The position numbers were made by a program, and so were the translations under genes. The notes below the pieces were generated by a model that was not told the DNA's origin, did not search any database, and saw nothing but the letters and a program-made list of their open reading frames with translations. A stretch of DNA of 52,451 nt from an uncultured Eubacterium sp. (GTDB lineage: Bacteria; Bacillota; Clostridia; Lachnospirales; Lachnospiraceae): NCBI GenBank assembly GCA_910584645.1, contig CAJUAU010000021.1, positions 1 to 52,451 on the forward strand, read 5' to 3'. This document shows, piece by piece, positions 16,924 to 26,113 of this stretch. Each line of letters begins with the position of its first letter. The first letter of the stretch is position 1.

Positions 16924-19767
16924 ATGAAATTAAGAAAAGCCATGGCGCTGGCACTGGCTGGTACTCTTGTTTTAACTACTGCCGTAACGGGTACTACTAG
17001 TGAAGCTGCCAAAAAGACGAAGCTGAAGACGAAAAAAGTCTCCATCTTTGTTAAGGGAAAAAAGAAAATTTCCATTACGGGTAAAAAGGCAAAGCACAAA
17101 TACACCTTTACATCCAAAAAGAAAAAAATTGCCAAAGTATCCAAGAAAGGTGTGATCACCGGAGTAAAAGCCGGAAAGACTACCATCACGGTAAAAGACA
17201 CCTGGAAACAGAAAGGCAAGAAGAAAACCAAGAAACTCGGTACGGTTAAGGTAACTGTAAAGAAGAAGGCACCAGTTAAGACAAAGGCACCAGTGCCAAC
17301 ACCGCCAGCTGTAGTACCTGGACCAAGCCAGGCACCGGCAGTGACTCCACCGAGTGGCGGCGGAAATCAGCCAGGTGTTTCAACACCACCAGAAACATCC
17401 AAAGCACCAGGAACATCTGCAGAGCCGGGAACATCCGCAGAGCCAGGAACATCCGCAGAGCCAGGAACATCTGCAGAGCCGGGAACATCCGCAGAGCCAG
17501 GAACATCCGCAAAACCGGGTACATCCGCAGAACCGGGTACATCCGCAGAGCCGGGAACGTCATCTGAACCTTCAGGTACACAGGCGCCTCCGCCGGCTGC
17601 ACAGCAGACACCGACCGTATACAAACCGCTTGATCTGGCGGGTGTGGAAGAGGTAGATGGTGTAACATACAATGAAGGCACCAAGAGTATTTCTGTTAAA
17701 AATGTGGAGCAGTTTGCGATCCCACTCGGATACAAGGTTCAGAATGGCCATGCCATCTGGGTGAAGATCAAAGGAAAACTGAATGGTACGCAGGGCTTTA
17801 GAAGCTGGCTGGTTAAGAGTGCAGAGGATAAGGCGACTAGTTCCAATCAGTGGGAATCTAAGAATGAACCAGGGTTTAAAGCACCGGGTGAATTCGAGTA
17901 TACGTTCCAGCTGGTTTCCCAGGGGGATGATGTATCTGCTCTGTTGATCAAAGGCGCAGCATATCAGGTCAATATTGACGATGTCGAGCTGACTTCTATT
18001 GAGACCTCTTATCCAATCAGAGATCCAGAAAAACCAGTAGAAAAGCCGACGGCGAGTCTTTCAATTGACAAGGTGAATATCAAAGCGGACGAGACATCTA
18101 TTGCTACATTGACAGTAAGTGCTGGTGATGTAACAGAGGTAACATGGTCTGCAGAAAACACTGATGTTGCTTCGGTTGCTCCAGATAGTGCCGATAAGAA
18201 GAAAGCTACGATCACTGGTGTGGCAGCAGGTGATACAAAAATTGTGGCAGAAGCAAAAGTGACCGTAGAGGGAAAAGACTTTACGGTGAAAGCAGAGAGA
18301 TCAATTCATGTCGCCGATCTGGTTGTAAATGCAACTGTTGAATCAGCTCCATCGGAGATTCAGATGGGAGAATCGGCTGTGATGTCCGTGAAAATTGATA
18401 CAGCAGGAGATGTTGTTAGCATCGAAGATATTGTGTGGGCAGTCACAGGTGAAGCGGCAACGATCGATACTGAGTCACTTGAACAAGGAAAGGTACGTGT
18501 TACAGGCCAGAAAGAAGGAGATGTAACGATTTCTGTTACTGTAACCGTTAGGAAAGGTGAAAAAACAGCTACAGATACGAAAGAAGTTACCATTCATGTA
18601 ACTCCGGTCGTATATGAGATTGGAAAAACATTTACCTTTGATTCGGCTGTGATAACCAGTAAGGACTGGATAGATTTAAAACTTGATGAGCCGCTTAGGA
18701 TCAAGAAGACAGATAAAGTCGAGGTGGTATTCTCAGCCAAAGCAGGAGATGGTGCGGATGCAGCGGACGATGCAACTACAGTGTTTAAGATGGCTGTGGC
18801 ACCAGGAATTGTCGAAGGCGTTACGACTGCATATAAGCTGCAGGAGAAGGCTGCGATGAGAAATGACTCGACGAAAGCTGGCAGGGCAGAATTAACGATC
18901 GATAAGGGTAATTTTGCAAGTAATTATTCTGAAATTAACAGTATTGTCGGTTCAGTCATTTCAACAACGTCTGAAAAGGTGGTTGTTACCGTAGAAAAAA
19001 TCCTGATCACACCGTCTGAGAAGATTGCTCTCTCTTTACAGGCTCCGGGAACATTTGATTTAAAGGCGGAAGGTTCAGAAGGGAAAACAGAAATTCAGGC
19101 AGAGATTGATGAGAATGATTTCACTGAGATTAAGTGGACATCCAGTGATACGGAGATTGCAACGGTGACTGCGGATGAGAAGGATCCGAGAAAAGCAGTT
19201 GTTAATGGTATTAAAGAGGGTGACGTTACGATTACAGTAACTGCGAAAAAAGGTGATCAGACTTCTACAGAATCGGTTACAAGAAAAGTAATGAATAATT
19301 ATAAGAATAAGCCTCTGAAAATTAAGAGCTTGCATGATTCATTAAGTTCCAATGCTAACCAATGTACAAAAAATGCCGATGGAAGTATTACCATAAACGG
19401 AGAATCGAACGGTGGCGCAGGAATAAAGCTTCCTTATACACTCTTTAAGGGCGATAAGTTTAGAGTGTCTATGAAGGGAAAATTTACAAAGGAGGGTGGA
19501 TTCCGCTTATATCCGTCTGTAAACTTAATGACTGGGTCAGGAACATTTACATTTGGCCGTATGACAGATACAGGTTATCAAGCACACTATGATGTTAGTC
19601 CGGAAAACGCAAAGATACAAGCGGCGTGCTGTAAGATAAATGATGATAAAACCTTTGAGATTAATGATCTGGAGTTTGAAGCAGCTGCTGATGATGTTAT
19701 CAACTTACTCTTCAGACAGCCTTCAGATGGTATTATGATTACAGAAATATATGTAACCTATCTTTAA
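16924..19767 (+). CDS. Secreted multi-Ig-domain surface protein, paralogue A
   Basis: This 947-residue protein starts at ATG 16924 behind AAGGAGGG. It begins with a signal peptide (MKLRKAMALALAGTLVLTT, cleavage expected after SEA near residue 28). A very basic Big_2-like domain follows (about 29-113, over one third Lys), then a Pro/Thr linker with GTSAEP repeats. Next come a jelly-roll-like module (about 228-360, GHAIWVKIKGKLNG), two Big-type Ig domains (about 365-560), a unique segment (562-695), a third Big domain and a C-terminal beta-rich, possibly carbohydrate-binding module (796-947). There is no LPXTG motif and no membrane anchor, so I infer that the cationic domain holds it to the anionic wall. 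It is the largest of five paralogues; the ligand is unknown. Confidence 0.82.
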   Translation: MKLRKAMALALAGTLVLTTAVTGTTSEAAKKTKLKTKKVSIFVKGKKKISITGKKAKHKYTFTSKKKKIAKVSKKGVITGVKAGKTTITVKDTWKQKGKKKTKKLGTVKVTVKKKAPVKTKAPVPTPPAVVPGPSQAPAVTPPSGGGNQPGVSTPPETSKAPGTSAEPGTSAEPGTSAEPGTSAEPGTSAEPGTSAKPGTSAEPGTSAEPGTSSEPSGTQAPPPAAQQTPTVYKPLDLAGVEEVDGVTYNEGTKSISVKNVEQFAIPLGYKVQNGHAIWVKIKGKLNGTQGFRSWLVKSAEDKATSSNQWESKNEPGFKAPGEFEYTFQLVSQGDDVSALLIKGAAYQVNIDDVELTSIETSYPIRDPEKPVEKPTASLSIDKVNIKADETSIATLTVSAGDVTEVTWSAENTDVASVAPDSADKKKATITGVAAGDTKIVAEAKVTVEGKDFTVKAERSIHVADLVVNATVESAPSEIQMGESAVMSVKIDTAGDVVSIEDIVWAVTGEAATIDTESLEQGKVRVTGQKEGDVTISVTVTVRKGEKTATDTKEVTIHVTPVVYEIGKTFTFDSAVITSKDWIDLKLDEPLRIKKTDKVEVVFSAKAGDGADAADDATTVFKMAVAPGIVEGVTTAYKLQEKAAMRNDSTKAGRAELTIDKGNFASNYSEINSIVGSVISTTSEKVVVTVEKILITPSEKIALSLQAPGTFDLKAEGSEGKTEIQAEIDENDFTEIKWTSSDTEIATVTADEKDPRKAVVNGIKEGDVTITVTAKKGDQTSTESVTRKVMNNYKNKPLKIKSLHDSLSSNANQCTKNADGSITINGESNGGAGIKLPYTLFKGDKFRVSMKGKFTKEGGFRLYPSVNLMTGSGTFTFGRMTDTGYQAHYDVSPENAKIQAACCKINDDKTFEINDLEFEAAADDVINLLFRQPSDGIMITEIYVTYL
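17401..17571 (+). repeat. GTSAEP hexapeptide tandem repeat in paralogue A
   Basis: Around nine in-frame 18-bp units of the type GGAACATCCGCAGAGCCA encode (GTSAEP)n as a flexible Pro/Thr linker. Related but shorter GTSAAP linkers occur in paralogues B (about 22365-22440) and C (about 24690-24760). Copy number could vary by slippage. Confidence 0.85.
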
Positions 19768-19865
19768 TCCTTATAATAACTATACGAAGGATGAACAGAG
19801 TAGTTTTCAAATGATAAACCATTTCAAAGAATCGTATACCAAATTTGTAAATGAGTAACTTTCAT

Positions 19866-19918
19866 ATGGGAGTGTCGCTGATAACTGATTTTAGTTATGG
19901 AGCGATGCTCCCATTTTC
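19866..19918 (+). terminator. Long hairpin, probable terminator of paralogue A
   Basis: ATGGGAGTGTCGCT pairs with the strand ending AGCGATGCTCCCAT (two G-U pairs), and an inner ATAACT/AGTTAT stem extends it (19866-19913). A short T run (ATTTTC) follows. Confidence 0.6.
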
Positions 19919-20069
19919 TGTGCCAGGATTAAAGTCGGTTTACAGTTATCTCAATGGTGCAGGGAAATACAGGAATCAAAATTGTGCCTTGGAGCTAAGC
20001 TGCCAATCGTGTTTTTGGGGCAGATACTATTCAGAAGAAGTGGAAGCGGAAATTTAAGGAAAAATAGTC

Positions 20070-20098
20070 TTGTATTCTAACATATTTTATGTTAGAAT
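20070..20098 (+). promoter_or_regulatory. Promoter with perfect palindrome before the two-gene accessory module
   Basis: TTGTAT (20070-20075), 17-nt spacer, TAGAAT (20093-20098). The perfect inverted repeat ATTCTAACATA-TTT-TATGTTAGAAT (20074-20098) covers spacer and -10, as expected of a repressor operator. The leader to the first ATG is about 140 nt. Confidence 0.55.
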
Positions 20099-20243
20099 GT
20101 GCCGTATAAAGCTTGTCCACTGTACAAAATCCCATGGGGTCAGAGCGTAGTCCAGTAAGGGGGAGATTTTTATGCTTGCTTGCATAAATATAGGCACAAA
20201 CGGATAAAATTATGAATAGAGCTTTAGGATCGGAGATGTAATA

Positions 20244-20507
20244 ATGAACAAAGAAATGGAACGGATGATTTCTAAAGATTTGAAAATGAATGTGGACGAA
20301 ATCAGGAAGTCTTCATGGGATGAATTGTCCCAAAGACCGTATGAACATAAAAAAGCTTTTCGGCCAGGTAATATGTTTTTGGTCAGGGGGAATATTAACC
20401 TTGCTCAAGATCGTATTATGGGTACCTGGTTATTAAATGTTCGAAATACCTATAGAAAGGCGTTGTATGAATTAAAATGCTTAATGAAACTCAGGAAAAA
20501 GCAGTAA
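20244..20507 (+). CDS. Hypothetical basic 87-residue protein
   Basis: I do not recognise this protein. It begins MNKEMERMISKDLKMNVDEI, has a short central beta-like stretch (GNMFLVRGNINLAQDRI) and a Lys/Arg-rich end. The start has GGAG about 10 nt upstream. It overlaps the next gene by 31 nt in another frame, which suggests a co-expressed pair. Both genes are visibly richer in A+T than the flanking surface-protein genes and interrupt that array, so horizontal acquisition is plausible. A toxin-antitoxin or defence role is possible from size and layout, but no motif supports it. Confidence 0.6.
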   Translation: MNKEMERMISKDLKMNVDEIRKSSWDELSQRPYEHKKAFRPGNMFLVRGNINLAQDRIMGTWLLNVRNTYRKALYELKCLMKLRKKQ

Positions 20508-21130
20508 AAGAACTATATCAGGATTATCAAAGAAATGTGAAACCGCTCATTTATTATGTTGAGAGGAAGTATCATCGTTTTCCAAAATCTCTTTTGAACG
20601 AAATTCGGGATGTGTTTGATCATTTATCAAGATGCTACTGCACTGATATTGAACTAGGTATTGAAAATACCGATAAGGAGAAGTACATAAATGATAATAT
20701 AGATAAAGCTGAAAATCATTTTACAAGAATAAAACTGGATGCGTATAAATATGTGAATGATTTTAAAGAAAGAGATTTTAAAAAGTGGAAACGCAAATAC
20801 AGCAAGTATGATTTGCAGAACATAGATAATGGGGTTTTTTGGGAGAATATTCTTCAATTAGAGGAGTTAGGTGAAGAACTGTTTTCACTGGCAAAAGCAA
20901 AAGAATCTAAAAATATTGAAGAGGCATATGAGTTATTTGTAAAGTCAACAGAAAAATATGATGAGATCGAAGATTTGATCAGGAAAAAACAGAAATTGAT
21001 ACTTAAAGCAAAGATGAAGTATCGAAGAATTTCGTTTGTTAATACTTTTTTCACATTTATCATTGGTATAGTCACAGGTGTCATTGCTAGTATTATCTAT
21101 GCAGAGATGATACAGCCGCTATTAAGATAG
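20477..21130 (+). CDS. Hypothetical 217-residue C-terminally membrane-anchored helical protein
   Basis: I do not recognise this family. Residues 1-185 are strongly charged and helical with coiled-coil potential (AKAKESKNIEEAYELFVKS, EKYDEIEDLIRKKQK). A single hydrophobic helix near the C-terminus (FVNTFFTFIIGIVTGVIASI) is followed by a short tail, giving a tail-anchored topology with the bulk probably in the cytoplasm. It overlaps the upstream 87-residue gene and ends 20 nt before a terminator, so the two form a compact bicistronic unit. A+T content is high. Confidence 0.65.
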   Translation: MLNETQEKAVKELYQDYQRNVKPLIYYVERKYHRFPKSLLNEIRDVFDHLSRCYCTDIELGIENTDKEKYINDNIDKAENHFTRIKLDAYKYVNDFKERDFKKWKRKYSKYDLQNIDNGVFWENILQLEELGEELFSLAKAKESKNIEEAYELFVKSTEKYDEIEDLIRKKQKLILKAKMKYRRISFVNTFFTFIIGIVTGVIASIIYAEMIQPLLR

Positions 21131-21149
21131 AATAATTCTGATCCACACA

Positions 21150-21186
21150 ACCTCCAGCTTATAAAACAGCTGGGGGTTTTTTGTCT
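21150..21186 (+). terminator. Intrinsic terminator of the two-gene module
   Basis: ACCTCCAGCT pairs with AGCTGGGGGT around an 8-nt loop, followed by a T run (TTTTTTG). Confidence 0.88.
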
Positions 21187-21261
21187 TTAAATTTAACTTT
21201 TTGTCCAATGAATGCCATATTTCCCCCGTTTTGTAAAAGCTGATTTTTATACGGCACATGA

Positions 21262-21290
21262 TTACTATTTTTGCAAAAGTGGTTCATATT
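21262..21290 (+). promoter_or_regulatory. Promoter of surface paralogue B (degenerate version)
   Basis: TTACTA (21262-21267), 17-nt spacer ending GTGGTT, CATATT (21285-21290). It aligns with the stronger promoters of paralogues C-E, including the upstream TTTGTAAAAG motif, but both hexamers are weaker. Confidence 0.5.
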
Positions 21291-21334
21291 AGTTATAGTT
21301 GTTAAGACAAAACTTATAAGGAGGGATTGGGCTG

Positions 21335-23413
21335 ATGAAATTAAGGAAGGCCATGGCGGCAGCGCTGGCGGGTGCCCTTGTTTTAACAACGTTTGCGACA
21401 GGCACTACAAGCGAAGCTGCCAAAAAGACGAAGCTGAAGACAAAGAAAGTGTCTATTTTCGTCAAAGGGAAAAAGAAAATTTCCATTACGGGTAAAAAGG
21501 CAAAGCACAAATACACCTTTACATCCAAAAAGAAAAAAATTGCCAAAGTATCCAAGAAAGGTGTGATCACCGGAGTAAAAGCCGGAAAGACTACCATCAC
21601 GGTAAAAGACACCTGGAAACAGAAAGGCAAGAAGAAAACCAAGAAACTTGGTACGGTTAAGGTAACTGTAAAGAAGAAAGTACCAGTTAAGACAAAGGCA
21701 CCAGTGCCGACACCGCCAGCTGTAGTACCTGGACCAAGCCAGGCACCAGTAGTGACTCCACCGAGTGGCGGCGGAAATCAGCCAGGTGTTTCAACACCAC
21801 CGGAAAAATCGACTGTACCGACTCCAAAGGCATCGGAGAAACCAAAAGCGTCAAAAGCGCCGACACCGACACCGACAATAGCACCTCCGTCACCAGCAGA
21901 GCAGACACCGACTACATATGCGCCGTTGGATATGTCACAACTTACAAAACCTTCTGATGCAGGTGACGATGCAGTATTGACTTATGATGCTGAGACAAAT
22001 ACCGTTACTGCTCAGAAGATCTTACAATTTGGTGTTCCCCTGGGTTACAAGGTGCAGAACGGTCACGCTGTCTGGGTAAGGATCAAAGGAGAGATCACAG
22101 GAGAATCCGGCTTTAGATGCTGGCTTCAGGATGAAGAAGTGACAAAAGACAGATGCAGCGAAGTATGGGAAGGACTGAAAGAACCAGACCTTACAGCGGG
22201 ACGTACATTTGACGAAACATTCCAGCTGGTTTCTGAATCAGATACTGCGACCCATTTGTGGTTTAAAGGAATAGATTATCAGTCAGCAATCGACGGTATT
22301 AAAGTTACTTCCATCGAGGTTTCCTATCCATTAGGTGGAGGCAGTGGAGAACAGCCAGGACCGTCCGCAGCACCTGGAACGTCTGCAGCGCCGGGAACAT
22401 CTGCAGCACCGGGAACGTCTGCAACACCAGGGACACCAGTACCTGGAGCACCAATACCTGTGCTTCACTTTAGTAATATTGCCGCAGGAGGTACAACGAC
22501 AGCGACAGTGGCAGTAGATGGTGATGTGAAAGGTGTAACCTGGTCTGTAGAGGACGATACAATTGCTACAGTAACGAAAGATGCAGCTGATCCTAAAAAA
22601 GCTACAATTACTGGTGTAAAAGCTGGAACAACTACAGTTACTGCAGAAGTAGAAGTGACTGTAGATGGTAAGGACTTTACTGTAAAGGCAGAAAAAGAGC
22701 TTACAGTTGCAGAAGCAGGCGGATTGGTTGTAAATGCTTCCATTGATACTGCACCAGCAGAGGTGATCGTTGGTAACAGCGTTGACTTGATAGTGTCTCT
22801 AGATGTGGAGATAGAAGCGGTTGAGAGTGCTGTATGGAGTGTTAAAGGTGAAGGTGCAACCATTGAAACAGATTCTGCCGAGAAAGTGAAAGCGGTTCTT
22901 AAAACTACCAAGGTTGGAGCGGTAACTGTCTCTGTCACTGTAACAGTCAAAAAAGATGGTAAGAAAGCAACTGATACGGCATCAAAGACGATTAAGGTAA
23001 AGCCTGTTGACGATCTGGTTCTCACCCTTCCAGAAGGAGGAGTAGAAGTAAGCGTTGATAATGTCTCATGGAACGACGCGATCCAACTAGAATTGACAGA
23101 GTGTGGTCTTCCAGAAGATTACCTCAATCTGTACACTGCACTTGAAGCGACGTATTCCATTGAGGAAGACGGTATTTCTACAGCCATAAAACTGGACACC
23201 GACGTTGAAGATCCGGCGGGATTCGATCAATTTATACCAACCCGTTTTGCAGCCGGATCACCTGCTGATAAAGTAAAAGACTGCGTTGTGAAAATCAAAC
23301 TGGACAAAGCTCCTAAAACCGCGAAGAAACTAAAACTTAACGTTTCGATTTTAGGAAATGCGTACACCGGAAAGATCACTTTGAAACAGGTTAAGATGAT
23401 TGGGAAAAAATAA
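21335..23413 (+). CDS. Secreted multi-Ig-domain surface protein, paralogue B
   Basis: The 692-residue protein starts at ATG 21335 behind AAGGAGGG. Order: signal peptide (1-28), Lys-rich Big_2-like domain nearly identical to that of paralogue A at DNA level (29-113), Pro/Thr linker, jelly-roll-like module shared with A and C (about 206-345), GTSAAP linker, two Big-type Ig domains (about 375-565) and a C-terminal beta-rich segment of its own (about 567-692). There is no sortase motif. It has its own promoter and a downstream hairpin, so it is expressed as a single gene. Its role is inferred as a wall-associated binding protein or adhesin; the ligand is unknown. Confidence 0.82.
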   Translation: MKLRKAMAAALAGALVLTTFATGTTSEAAKKTKLKTKKVSIFVKGKKKISITGKKAKHKYTFTSKKKKIAKVSKKGVITGVKAGKTTITVKDTWKQKGKKKTKKLGTVKVTVKKKVPVKTKAPVPTPPAVVPGPSQAPVVTPPSGGGNQPGVSTPPEKSTVPTPKASEKPKASKAPTPTPTIAPPSPAEQTPTTYAPLDMSQLTKPSDAGDDAVLTYDAETNTVTAQKILQFGVPLGYKVQNGHAVWVRIKGEITGESGFRCWLQDEEVTKDRCSEVWEGLKEPDLTAGRTFDETFQLVSESDTATHLWFKGIDYQSAIDGIKVTSIEVSYPLGGGSGEQPGPSAAPGTSAAPGTSAAPGTSATPGTPVPGAPIPVLHFSNIAAGGTTTATVAVDGDVKGVTWSVEDDTIATVTKDAADPKKATITGVKAGTTTVTAEVEVTVDGKDFTVKAEKELTVAEAGGLVVNASIDTAPAEVIVGNSVDLIVSLDVEIEAVESAVWSVKGEGATIETDSAEKVKAVLKTTKVGAVTVSVTVTVKKDGKKATDTASKTIKVKPVDDLVLTLPEGGVEVSVDNVSWNDAIQLELTECGLPEDYLNLYTALEATYSIEEDGISTAIKLDTDVEDPAGFDQFIPTRFAAGSPADKVKDCVVKIKLDKAPKTAKKLKLNVSILGNAYTGKITLKQVKMIGKK

Positions 23414-23438
23414 ATAAAAGTTAAGTTTTGTATGAAAA

Positions 23439-23474
23439 GGGGCTGCCTCACTAAGAAATTAGTGCGCAGCCCCC
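23439..23474 (+). terminator. Hairpin after paralogue B
   Basis: GGGGCTGC pairs with GCAGCCCC and the inner CACTAA pairs with TTAGTG around a GAAA loop. A poor T run follows, so termination may be partial. Confidence 0.6.
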
Positions 23475-23599
23475 GCTTTGCGCAAAAAATAACTGCCGAA
23501 TCGTTGGAAACCGTTCTCTGCTTCCCTTTCTTTGGGTATTCTCTGCCTGAGAAAATTCCTGTCTTGTAAAAGTTGGTTTCTGTATGATACAAAAATTTA

Positions 23600-23628
23600 T
23601 TGACTTTTTGTGAAGATTGGTTCATAAT
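23600..23628 (+). promoter_or_regulatory. Promoter of surface paralogue C
   Basis: TTGACT (23600-23605), 17-nt spacer, CATAAT (23623-23628). The upstream block TTGTAAAAGTTGG...TGATACAAAAA is shared with D and partly with B and E. Confidence 0.7.
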
Positions 23629-23671
23629 GATTATATTCCTAAAAACAAAACTCAAAGGAGGGATTAGGCTA

Positions 23672-25786
23672 ATGAAATTAAGGAAGGCCATGGCGGTAGC
23701 ACTGGCTGGTGCCCTTGTTTTAACGACGTTTGCGACAGGCACTACAAGTGAAGCTGCCAAAAAGACGAAGCTGAAGACAAAGAAAGTGTCTATTTTCGTC
23801 AAAGGGAAAAAGAAAATTTCCATTACGGGTAAAAAGGCAAAGCACAAATACACCTTTACATCCAAAAAGAAAAAAATTGCCAAAGTATCCAAGAAAGGTG
23901 TGATCACCGGAGTAAAAGCCGGAAAGACTACCATCACGGTAAAAGACACCTGGAAACAGAAAGGCAAGAAGAAAACCAAGAAACTTGGTACGGTTAAGGT
24001 AACTGTAAAGAAGAAAGTACCAGTTAAGACAAAGGCACCAGTGCCGACACCGCCAGCTGTAGTACCTGGACCAAGCCAGGCACCAGTAGTGACTCCACCG
24101 AGTGGCGGCGGAAATCAGCCAGGTGTTTCAACACCACCGGAAAAATCGACTGTACCGACTCCAAAGGCATCGGAGAAACCAAAAGCGTCAAAAGCGCCGA
24201 CACCGACACCGACAGTAGCACCTCCGTCACCAGCAGAGCAGACACCGACTGTATACGAGCCGGCTAAAATGGCTGAGGTAGAGAGTGTAGATGGTGTTAC
24301 ATATGATGCTGCGACAGGTTCTATCTCCGCAAAGGATGTAGAGCAGTTCTGTATCCCGCTGGGATATACACTTCCGAACGGCCATGCCATCTGGGTGAAG
24401 ATCAAAGGAAAAATGAATGGTGAGAACGGATTCAGAAGCTGGCTGGCTGACAATATGGAGAGTAAGAGAACGTCTTCTAACCAGTGGGAAGCTAAGAACG
24501 AAGAAGGCTTCGCAGCACCGGGTGACTTTGATTATACGTTCCAGCTGGTGGCTGATGGCAATGATGATGTAACCTGTCTTCTGATCAAAGGACCAGTTTG
24601 GGGAACAAATATTGATGATCTTACCATCGATTCCATCGAAATCTCCTATCCATTAGGTGGAGGCAGTGGAGAACAGCCAGGACCGTCTGCAGCACCTGGA
24701 ACATCTGCAGCACCGGGAACGTCTGCAGCACCGGGAACGTCTGCAGCACCAGAGACACCAGTACCTGGAGCACCAGTACCTGTGCTTCACTGTAATAATG
24801 TTGCCGAAGGAGATACAACGACAGCGACAGTGGCTGTAGATGGTGATGTGAAAAAGGTAACCTGGTCTGTAGAGGACGATACAATTGCTACAGTAACGAA
24901 AGATGCAGCTGATCCTAAAAAAGCTACAATTACTGGTGTAAAAGCTGGAACAACTACAGTTACTGCAGAAGTAGAAGTGACTGTAGATGGTAAGGACTTT
25001 ACTGTAAAGGCAGAAAAAGAGCTTACAGTTGGAGAAAAAGGCGGATTAATTGTAAACGTTGAAATCGAGACTGCTCCATCAGAGATTGGGGTAGGCGATG
25101 AGTTAACTTTAAAGGCGAAACCCGATATTGATACATCGTTTATTGAGGAAATCATCTGGGAGATCAGTAGTGATGCGGCAACGATCGAGACGGATTCATT
25201 AGAAGCTGCAGTTACTGGTGTGAAGCCAGGAAAAGTAACCGTGACCGTTACCATTAAGGCTAAAAAAGATGGTAAAAAAGCAGAAGCTTCGGCGTCAAAG
25301 GATATTTATGTGATTTATACACCACCTGAAGACTTTAATATGGTATTTTCGGCTGATACTTACGTTAAACAGAAACCATGGTTTTTTGTAGCAGAAAATG
25401 AGTGTCAGTATTCTGATGGAGGGGTTAGTTTTCCACTCGCCAAACAGGGCAATGCGGCAATTGGATTTGATTTAACTGAAACAGGAGAAAAATTTGATTT
25501 AAGCAACTACTCCAAAGCAGAGGTTACGCTTGTTTCATCTGAGGCGTTTGCATCGGTCCGTGTAGGGTTTACAGAAAAGGATGATCGGAATTTTGCAGAT
25601 TCTGAGGTTCAAGGTTTTACTGGATATAAGATAGGAACCGAGGAAGTGAAGATTGAACTGGATTTATCTAAGTTTCCGCAAAATCCTTATGCCTTTGTAA
25701 TACAGAACATGGGCTGGAGTAGTGAAAGTACTGCAGCAACTCCGACAGTCACAATAAAGTCCATAAAACTGATCGCAAAGAAATAA
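23672..25786 (+). CDS. Secreted multi-Ig-domain surface protein, paralogue C
   Basis: ATG 23672 is chosen over an upstream ATG at 23600 because it has AAGGAGGG and begins the conserved signal peptide (MKLRKAMAVALAG); the upstream frame overlaps the promoter. The 704-residue product has the same first 200 residues as paralogue B, almost base for base. A jelly-roll-like module follows, closer to that of A (GHAIWVKIKGKMNG, RSWLADN), then a GTSAAP linker, two Big-type domains and a C-terminal module (about 570-704) with a different sequence. That module contains YVKQKPWFFVAEN and AFVIQNMGW and looks like a carbohydrate-binding beta-sandwich. The mixed similarity to A and B suggests module exchange among paralogues. 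Confidence 0.82.
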   Translation: MKLRKAMAVALAGALVLTTFATGTTSEAAKKTKLKTKKVSIFVKGKKKISITGKKAKHKYTFTSKKKKIAKVSKKGVITGVKAGKTTITVKDTWKQKGKKKTKKLGTVKVTVKKKVPVKTKAPVPTPPAVVPGPSQAPVVTPPSGGGNQPGVSTPPEKSTVPTPKASEKPKASKAPTPTPTVAPPSPAEQTPTVYEPAKMAEVESVDGVTYDAATGSISAKDVEQFCIPLGYTLPNGHAIWVKIKGKMNGENGFRSWLADNMESKRTSSNQWEAKNEEGFAAPGDFDYTFQLVADGNDDVTCLLIKGPVWGTNIDDLTIDSIEISYPLGGGSGEQPGPSAAPGTSAAPGTSAAPGTSAAPETPVPGAPVPVLHCNNVAEGDTTTATVAVDGDVKKVTWSVEDDTIATVTKDAADPKKATITGVKAGTTTVTAEVEVTVDGKDFTVKAEKELTVGEKGGLIVNVEIETAPSEIGVGDELTLKAKPDIDTSFIEEIIWEISSDAATIETDSLEAAVTGVKPGKVTVTVTIKAKKDGKKAEASASKDIYVIYTPPEDFNMVFSADTYVKQKPWFFVAENECQYSDGGVSFPLAKQGNAAIGFDLTETGEKFDLSNYSKAEVTLVSSEAFASVRVGFTEKDDRNFADSEVQGFTGYKIGTEEVKIELDLSKFPQNPYAFVIQNMGWSSESTAATPTVTIKSIKLIAKK

Positions 25787-25881
25787 ACATCAGATAACAC
25801 TGTGAGCGATATCAGAAGATATGCTATATGTAAAAAGGTCATAGCTTCTGCCATATATCGCAAGACAATGGTTTATGAGAA

Positions 25882-25921
25882 AAATGGCACCTAAGGGTTA
25901 TTCCCCTAGGTGTCATTTTTT
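25882..25921 (+). terminator. Intrinsic terminator of paralogue C
   Basis: AATGGCACCTAAGGG pairs with CCCCTAGGTGTCATT around a small loop, with TTTTTT at the end. Confidence 0.85.
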
Positions 25922-26040
25922 ATGTCAAAATTTAAATTAAGATGAAGATTTCTTCTTGAGCCTCCCCCCTCCCTGTTTGCCAGATCTGGTGAAAATTACC
26001 TGCTTTGTAAAAGTTGGATTTTAAATGATACAAAAAAATA

Positions 26041-26069
26041 TTGACATTTGAAAAAGATTGGTCCATAAT
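26041..26069 (+). promoter_or_regulatory. Promoter of surface paralogue D
   Basis: TTGACA (26041-26046), 17-nt spacer, CATAAT (26064-26069), preceded by the shared TTTGTAAAAGTTGG and TGATACAAAAA motifs. Confidence 0.72.
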
Positions 26070-26113
26070 GGTGTGTGTTTCTAAAACAAAATTTATAAGG
26101 AGGATTCAGGCGA

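Larger units (their letters stand above)
19768..20243. other. Intergenic region after paralogue A
   Basis: This 476-nt stretch has no convincing gene. It holds the hairpin at 19866-19913 and the palindromic promoter at 20070-20098. A short open frame at 19851-20057 runs through the terminator hairpin and is not considered coding. Confidence 0.55.
25787..26113. other. Intergenic region between paralogues C and D
   Basis: This 327-nt spacer contains the terminator at 25882-25921 and the paralogue D promoter at 26041-26069. Nothing else is evident. Confidence 0.6.

Noticed and set aside
17401..17571. Regular direct repeats that could look like a small CRISPR array
   Set aside because: The 18-bp units abut without spacers and encode an in-frame GTSAEP linker.
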